Of a stretch of 64,000 bases of DNA, positions 63,401-64,000 are shown in pieces. Each line of letters starts with the position of its first letter. Within the stretch, counting starts at the first letter, position 1. The DNA lies in NCBI GenBank assembly GCA_021151825.1, contig JAGKWQ010000016.1:1-64000 (forward strand), written 5' to 3'. Position numbers and translations under genes: made by a program. The stretch is from Cellvibrionaceae bacterium (lineage in GTDB: Bacteria; Pseudomonadota; Gammaproteobacteria; Pseudomonadales; Cellvibrionaceae). The notes beneath the pieces were generated by a model. That model was not told the origin of the DNA and did not search any database. It saw only the letters and a list, made by a program, of their open reading frames with translations.

Positions 63401-64000
63401 TGTGTTCTGGCTTTTACATGAATAGGTGCAAAAGATTCGCTTTGAACAATTTCAACCAGCGATTCTTTAATCAATTCCATTACTGCTAAAAAAGTGACCA
63501 CCACCCCAAGGCGCCCCTCTTCTACCTTAAATAAGCTTACAAAAGGTACAAAGTGTTGGTGCGCTAAAGTATCTAAAACCTGAGCCATCCGTTCACGTGT
63601 GGATAATTTTTCTTTGGACACATGGTGGCTTTCAAACATATCAGCACGACGCAACACTTCTGACAGCGCCAGCAATAATTCCTGTAACTCCACATCCGGC
63701 TCAAGGCGCGTCAAATTACGATCCGGGCCAGTAGCTGATACCGGGAATACGTTACGGCCAACCCTGGGGACTTTATCCAGGTCTTCTGCAGCTTGTTTAA
63801 ACCGCTCATATTCCTGCAAGCGGCGAATGAGTGATGCACGCGGATCTTCCTCTTCCTCATGCTCTTCTGATGAACGAGGCAACAGCATGCGCGATTTAAT
63901 TTCAGCAAGCATAGCTGCCATCACTAGATATTCAGCCGCCAACTCAAATTGATGGGACTCCATCAGCTCAACGTACGCCATGTACTGAGAGGTAATTTCA
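63397..64000 (-). CDS. scpA: Segregation and condensation protein A, 5' end outside the window
   Basis: The open frame continues past base 64000 (upstream residues read EITSQYMAY before the first Met shown at 63981), so this is the C-terminal part only. The central helical region (AEYLVMAAMLAEIKSRMLLP) and the C-terminal winged-helix (VVVTFLAVMELIKESLVEI) match ScpA kleisins. It overlaps scpB by four bases. Confidence 0.95.
   Translation of the reverse strand, partial: EITSQYMAYVELMESHQFELAAEYLVMAAMLAEIKSRMLLPRSSEEHEEEEDPRASLIRRLQEYERFKQAAEDLDKVPRVGRNVFPVSATGPDRNLTRLEPDVELQELLLALSEVLRRADMFESHHVSKEKLSTRERMAQVLDTLAHQHFVPFVSLFKVEEGRLGVVVTFLAVMELIKESLVEIVQSESFAPIHVKARTQ

Noticed and set aside
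1..64000. CRISPR array, insertion sequence or rRNA operon
   Set aside because: No regularly spaced repeats, transposase frames or rRNA signatures were seen on either strand.

Overview
The window looks like the chromosome of a Cellvibrio-like gammaproteobacterium (inference). It carries the classic block tRNA-Leu, tig, clpP, clpX, lon, hupB, ppiD, together with cmoA-cmoB, uup, slt, topA with a DUF6586 neighbour, rluB, scpA-scpB, a complete glycogen locus and many cyclic-di-GMP proteins. No rRNA operon, CRISPR array, insertion sequence or integrase gene was seen.

Bases 1 to about 7,810 hold the right-hand part of an integrated tailless phage that resembles the PM2 group (Corticoviridae and related temperate phages). 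A divergent HTH repressor at the right end faces a long minus-strand operon. In transcription order this operon encodes small early proteins, a Lar-like zinc protein, a cytosine-methylase-like protein, an HUH rolling-circle replication initiator, a zinc-ribbon protein, a membrane protein, an FtsK/A32-type packaging ATPase, a 264-residue candidate double jelly-roll capsid protein, several one-helix membrane proteins, and a gene cut by the window edge. No integrase is visible. Instead, a dif-like site lies just past the repressor (7796-7823), with a perfect XerD arm on the host side and a diverged XerC arm on the phage side. That is the pattern expected of an element integrated by the host XerC/XerD recombinases at the chromosome dimer-resolution site.

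From 7.8 to 17 kb lie a PilZ protein and the glycogen genes: malQ, a GH57 enzyme and glgC on the minus strand, divergent from glgB-glgA. From 17 to 24 kb, a minus-strand unit pairs an M3-family lipoprotein oligopeptidase with a complete oligopeptide ABC importer that has fused ATPases. A CheC-like phosphatase and a PAS-GGDEF cyclase follow. From 26 to 35 kb is the proteostasis cluster, then tRNA-Leu(UAG). From 35 to 44.4 kb are a DUF6586-like gene, topA, two uncharacterised membrane proteins, a universal stress protein, the ABC-F protein Uup and the lytic transglycosylase Slt. A tRNA-Leu-like 3' fragment lies directly after slt.

The last 20 kb is rich in signalling: CheV, an EAL/HDOD protein, a five-gene unit (response regulator with TPRs, sensor-less histidine kinase, FHA tail-anchored protein, DUF5610-like protein, glutaredoxin-like protein), an EAL-CBS-GGDEF protein, a Cpx-like two-component system divergent from a Spy/CpxP-like periplasmic protein, and another GGDEF protein. 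Between and after them are cmoA-cmoB, a flavodoxin, rluB, scpB and the 3' part of scpA.
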